DNA of 64,000 bases, from assembly GCF_034702125.1 (NCBI RefSeq), contig NC_085857.1, positions 51,703,238 through 51,767,237 of the forward strand, written 5' to 3'. Source of the DNA: Engraulis encrasicolus (Eukaryota; Chordata; Actinopteri; Clupeiformes; Engraulidae). The position numbers and the translations under genes were made by a program. Positions 62,146 to 64,000 of the stretch are shown here, one piece after another (position 1 is the first letter of the stretch; every line of letters begins with the position of its first letter). A model generated the notes under the pieces. That model was not told the DNA's origin. It saw only the letters and a program-made list of their open reading frames with translations, and made no database searches.

Positions 62146-64000
62146 ATGCATATATACGGGCATACAATACATACAGTATGTGTCAAGGCACACCATTGTA
62201 CATACCAAACTGACAATGGTGGTGTCTGTGATCCACAGGTCGATTGAGCAGCATTAGCATGGCCAGGGCAGCATCTGTGGCGGCGGCAGCAGCGGCATCC
62301 TCAGCAGTAGCACCACCAGTACCAGCTACACTAGTGGTGCCGCCAGCATCAGCATCAGCAACCGCATCAGTGGCACTACCAGCATCACCAGCTGCTCCAG
62401 TCGCCCCGGCAACATCATCACTACCAGCACGACCAGCTTCATCTTCGACCGCATCTTGATCCCTGCCACATCTCGCATCACCCCTGTTCATTTTGGGACC
62501 TTCTTCGGCACTAGCCCCTGCAGCATCAGCACCACTACAACCAGTTCTGCCTTGCTCCCTGAACTGCACATCTATGCCGGCCTCCGCACCACCACCAGCT
62601 TTGTCAGACGCAGCAACTTCTGCATCAGCACCAACACCAGCAGCAGCCTTTTCAGCTTGGCCTGTGATAGCATCAGAAGCTCCAGTCGCCATGGCAGCAG
62701 TATTGCCCTCTACATAGGCCACGGGGGCATCAGCTGCAACACCCAGGGTTTCCTTCGCAGTTCCTTTGTAGTTGAAGCGGCCACCCCGACTACAAATGAC
62801 AATCTTGACTAGGTTACCTGGAAAAAAAACAATCAAAGAACAAACACACAAGATTTTGCATTATTTTATTTTAAAGCTAGTTTAAGGTGCACTGTGTATT
62901 GCACTGGCCAGAGTAGGTATTGCAACTATGCTGTTCATTGCTGTGCTGGCTATTACCAAATATAATCTTTTCACAAATATTTACTAAATAATAAACTGAT
63001 ATTTGCTAATATAACTTAAGTGTAGTATGTTTTGCAGCTAAATCAATTTCTGGACATTCAACATGGCAGACAATGGAGAAAATCCCCCTTTTCATGTATG
63101 AAAAGTGCAATCAGTCATCATGAATGCTTAAAATGTGATGGTGCTGTTAAGTATTCGTAGAAAAGGTGACATTTCTGAATGGGCAGCATGAATTCTGGAA
63201 ATAAACTACAAAAAATACAACACTGTGCACCTTTTAAGATGCATTTACTTTATTAGTATAATTTAGGTTGCTTTTCATAAACACTGTAAAATGAATGCAC
63301 TTCTTTTAAGAATTCTACTTAACATGACACTATACACCGATAGCCTTTATAATCAAGATGTTTCACATGTTTCCGACACCAGTGTCACAAAGTAGATGTT
63401 TTTTCCATCAACTGGTTACCTAGATGTCAGAACCCACAGAAGAGGTAAAACGTTATCTCCATTTTTAAATTAATTATGACCAATCACTGTGGCCCTAACA
63501 TCTGAGTAACCAGCTGTTGAGGGCTAACCAGACCGCTCACCCCCCCACCCACCTTGACCACCAACTCTTCTGCGAGGAACGCTGGTAGCGTCATCAGCAG
63601 TAGCAACTTGACTAGCAACTCTTCTGCGGGAATCGCTGGCAGAGTCGTCAGCAATAACAACATTGCCAGCAACTCTTCTGCAGGAAACGCTGGCAGAATC
63701 GTCAACAGTAGCAACATCGCCACCAACTCTTCGGTGGGTAGTGTCATCAGGAGTAGAAATGTGACTGCCAACTATTTTTCTGGATACACAGGTAACGTCA
63801 TCAGATGTAGCAACTTGACCAGGCACTCTTTCGTGGGAAACAATGGTAGCCTCATCAGCAGCAGCAACATCAGCAGTCACTTTTCTGTGGGACACTCGGG
63901 TAGGAGCATCAGAAGAAGCAACATCGCCAACAACTATTCTGCTGGAAATACTGCTAGCGTCAGAAGCAGCAACTTTACCAACGCTTCTGGTGCACACTTG
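58460..64000 (-). CDS. C2H2 zinc-finger protein with repeat-coded N-terminal exons (gene span, 5' end outside window)
   Basis: Predicted join in transcript order: beyond 64000 to 63553, 62817-62206, 61817-60970, 60325-60142, 59145-58460. Phases are 1, 1, 0 and 1, all matched, with GT-AG ends; the frame is open over about 2.78 kb. The visible part is roughly 925 residues: an 18-residue tandem array, an Ala/Gly/Asp-rich region, an acidic array of E-D-V-P-V units, a linker, and eight C2H2 fingers ending at TAG 58460-58462. A nuclear DNA-binding regulator is expected from the fingers. Fish zinc-finger families often carry an upstream exon with an [12 protein letters not shown] motif, which is present here. 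The long repeat-coded exons are unusual. No SCAN or KRAB-like domain is seen; it could lie upstream. Confidence 0.8.
60097..60114. repeat. (GT)n microsatellite, short
   Basis: Nine units about 25 bases downstream of the linker exon's donor in the transcript (CA there). Confidence 0.85.
60142..60325 (-). CDS. Linker exon of the zinc-finger gene
   Basis: 184 nt, phase 0 to 1, acceptor TGGTTTTAG, donor GTAAGG. Encodes [20 protein letters not shown], then [20 protein letters not shown] and a basic, Asn/Lys-rich end [11 protein letters not shown]. The [15 protein letters not shown] motif is one I associate with fish C2H2 proteins just before the finger exon. Position and phase fit exactly. Confidence 0.8.
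60722..60795 (+). mobile_element. tRNA-derived SINE head
   Basis: ATGGCCTAATGGTTATTGAA and GGTTCGAATCCCACCC in direct orientation, followed by a SINE body with CCTTGAGCAAGCCACCCAAC. It lies in the intron between the acidic-repeat exon and the linker exon. It is not a functional tRNA: the arms do not pair into a cloverleaf. Confidence 0.75.
60970..61817 (-). CDS. Acidic E-D-V-P-V repeat exon of the zinc-finger gene
   Basis: 848 nt, phase 1 to 0, acceptor TTGTCCTGTAG, donor GTATGT. About sixteen units of 14-16 residues with consensus [15 protein letters not shown]; variants include [12 protein letters not shown] and [14 protein letters not shown] few units are extended by EDIKEDVPV or PIEHNYFSS. 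The array is strongly acidic and Ser-rich and probably disordered; clusters of Ser before Glu-Asp are casein kinase 2-type sites. It opens [15 protein letters not shown], which continues directly from the preceding exon, and ends KAELLP. Confidence 0.8.
62052..62141. repeat. (GT)n microsatellite
   Basis: Forty-five GT units in the zinc-finger gene intron, about 65 bases downstream of the Ala/Gly exon donor. Confidence 0.97.
62206..62817 (-). CDS. Ala/Gly/Asp-rich exon of the zinc-finger gene
   Basis: 612 nt, phase 1-1, acceptor TTTTTCCAG, donor GTATGT. Begins [18 protein letters not shown], then a long run of small and acidic residues (for example [38 protein letters not shown]) and ends [15 protein letters not shown]. 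Short GCT/GCA/GGT-type codon repeats drive its composition. Compositional bias alone would be weak evidence, but both junctions keep frame with their neighbours. Confidence 0.7.
62881..63238. mobile_element. Small MITE, copy 2 (inverted)
   Basis: TTTAAGGTGCACTGTG and the inverse CACTGTGCACCTTTTAA; internal CAGAGTAGGTATTGCAACTA is shared with 14547-14872. It sits between two coding exons. Confidence 0.8.
63553..64000 (-). CDS. 18-residue tandem-repeat exon of the zinc-finger gene (5' end outside window)
   Basis: At least 448 nt; donor GTGGGT at phase 1. About eight 54-bp units with consensus SxRRVxxxVAxADDATxV, for example [36 protein letters not shown] and [18 protein letters not shown]; the last is shortened to PRRRVGGQG. 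Each unit alternates a basic R-R/K motif and an acidic D-D motif. It joins the Ala/Gly exon as [12 protein letters not shown] recognise no family for the repeat. Confidence 0.7.

Noticed and set aside
62244..62812. Plus-strand Ala/Ser-rich frames
   Set aside because: Antisense of the Ala/Gly exon, which joins both neighbours in frame on the minus strand.

Overview
The window reads as a ray-finned (teleost) fish nuclear genome. The evidence is vertebrate-style split genes with GT-AG introns, a polymeric-Ig-receptor/CD300-type Ig exon, a C2H2 zinc-finger exon, tRNA-derived SINEs, L2 and L1/Tx1-like LINE remnants, many MITEs, and extremely long CA/GT and GA/CT microsatellites. I cannot name the species. 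There is no operon structure, CRISPR array or bacterial signal. All three gene models supported by splice signals lie on the minus strand.

Layout. 1-3404 is a copy of a long-inverted-repeat DNA transposon. 4026-11408 holds a four-exon, incomplete Ig-domain receptor gene (signal peptide, V-type Ig domain, short hinge, transmembrane segment). Its leader is preceded by a 60-bp minisatellite and a TATA-like box near 11.8 kb. 12-29 kb is almost entirely repeats. 29.27-41.98 kb is a nest of transposons at least three layers deep: a Tc1-like element split by an 8.75-kb TIR element, which is itself split by a 4.9-kb element. That innermost element carries a CpG-rich first exon and a duplicated two-exon cassette. 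43.0-44.6 kb is a 5'-truncated L2 LINE.

47.1-53.6 kb contains the most interesting gene. It has a signal-peptide exon, two fibronectin type II (FN2) exons and three Pro/Thr/Ser-rich stalk exons. Every junction is phase 1, and each FN2 exon is bracketed by CA repeats upstream and UG repeats downstream in the transcript. 58.46 kb to the right edge is a zinc-finger gene. Its last exon encodes eight C2H2 fingers. Three upstream exons encode an 18-residue tandem array, an Ala/Gly-rich stretch and about sixteen E-D-V-P-V units; all exons join in frame.

The two receptor genes share one exon design: a 52-nt leader coding segment of 17 codons plus one base, followed by symmetrical phase 1-1 extracellular exons. 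That design favours exon duplication and shuffling, and the local FN2, stalk and hinge repeats show it in action. Coding exons make up only a few percent of the window; most of the rest is mobile elements and simple repeats. Many short open frames, especially poly-(CV), (HT), (SL) and (RE) ones, are microsatellite artefacts. Exon boundaries come from reading splice consensus and phase by eye and need transcript support.
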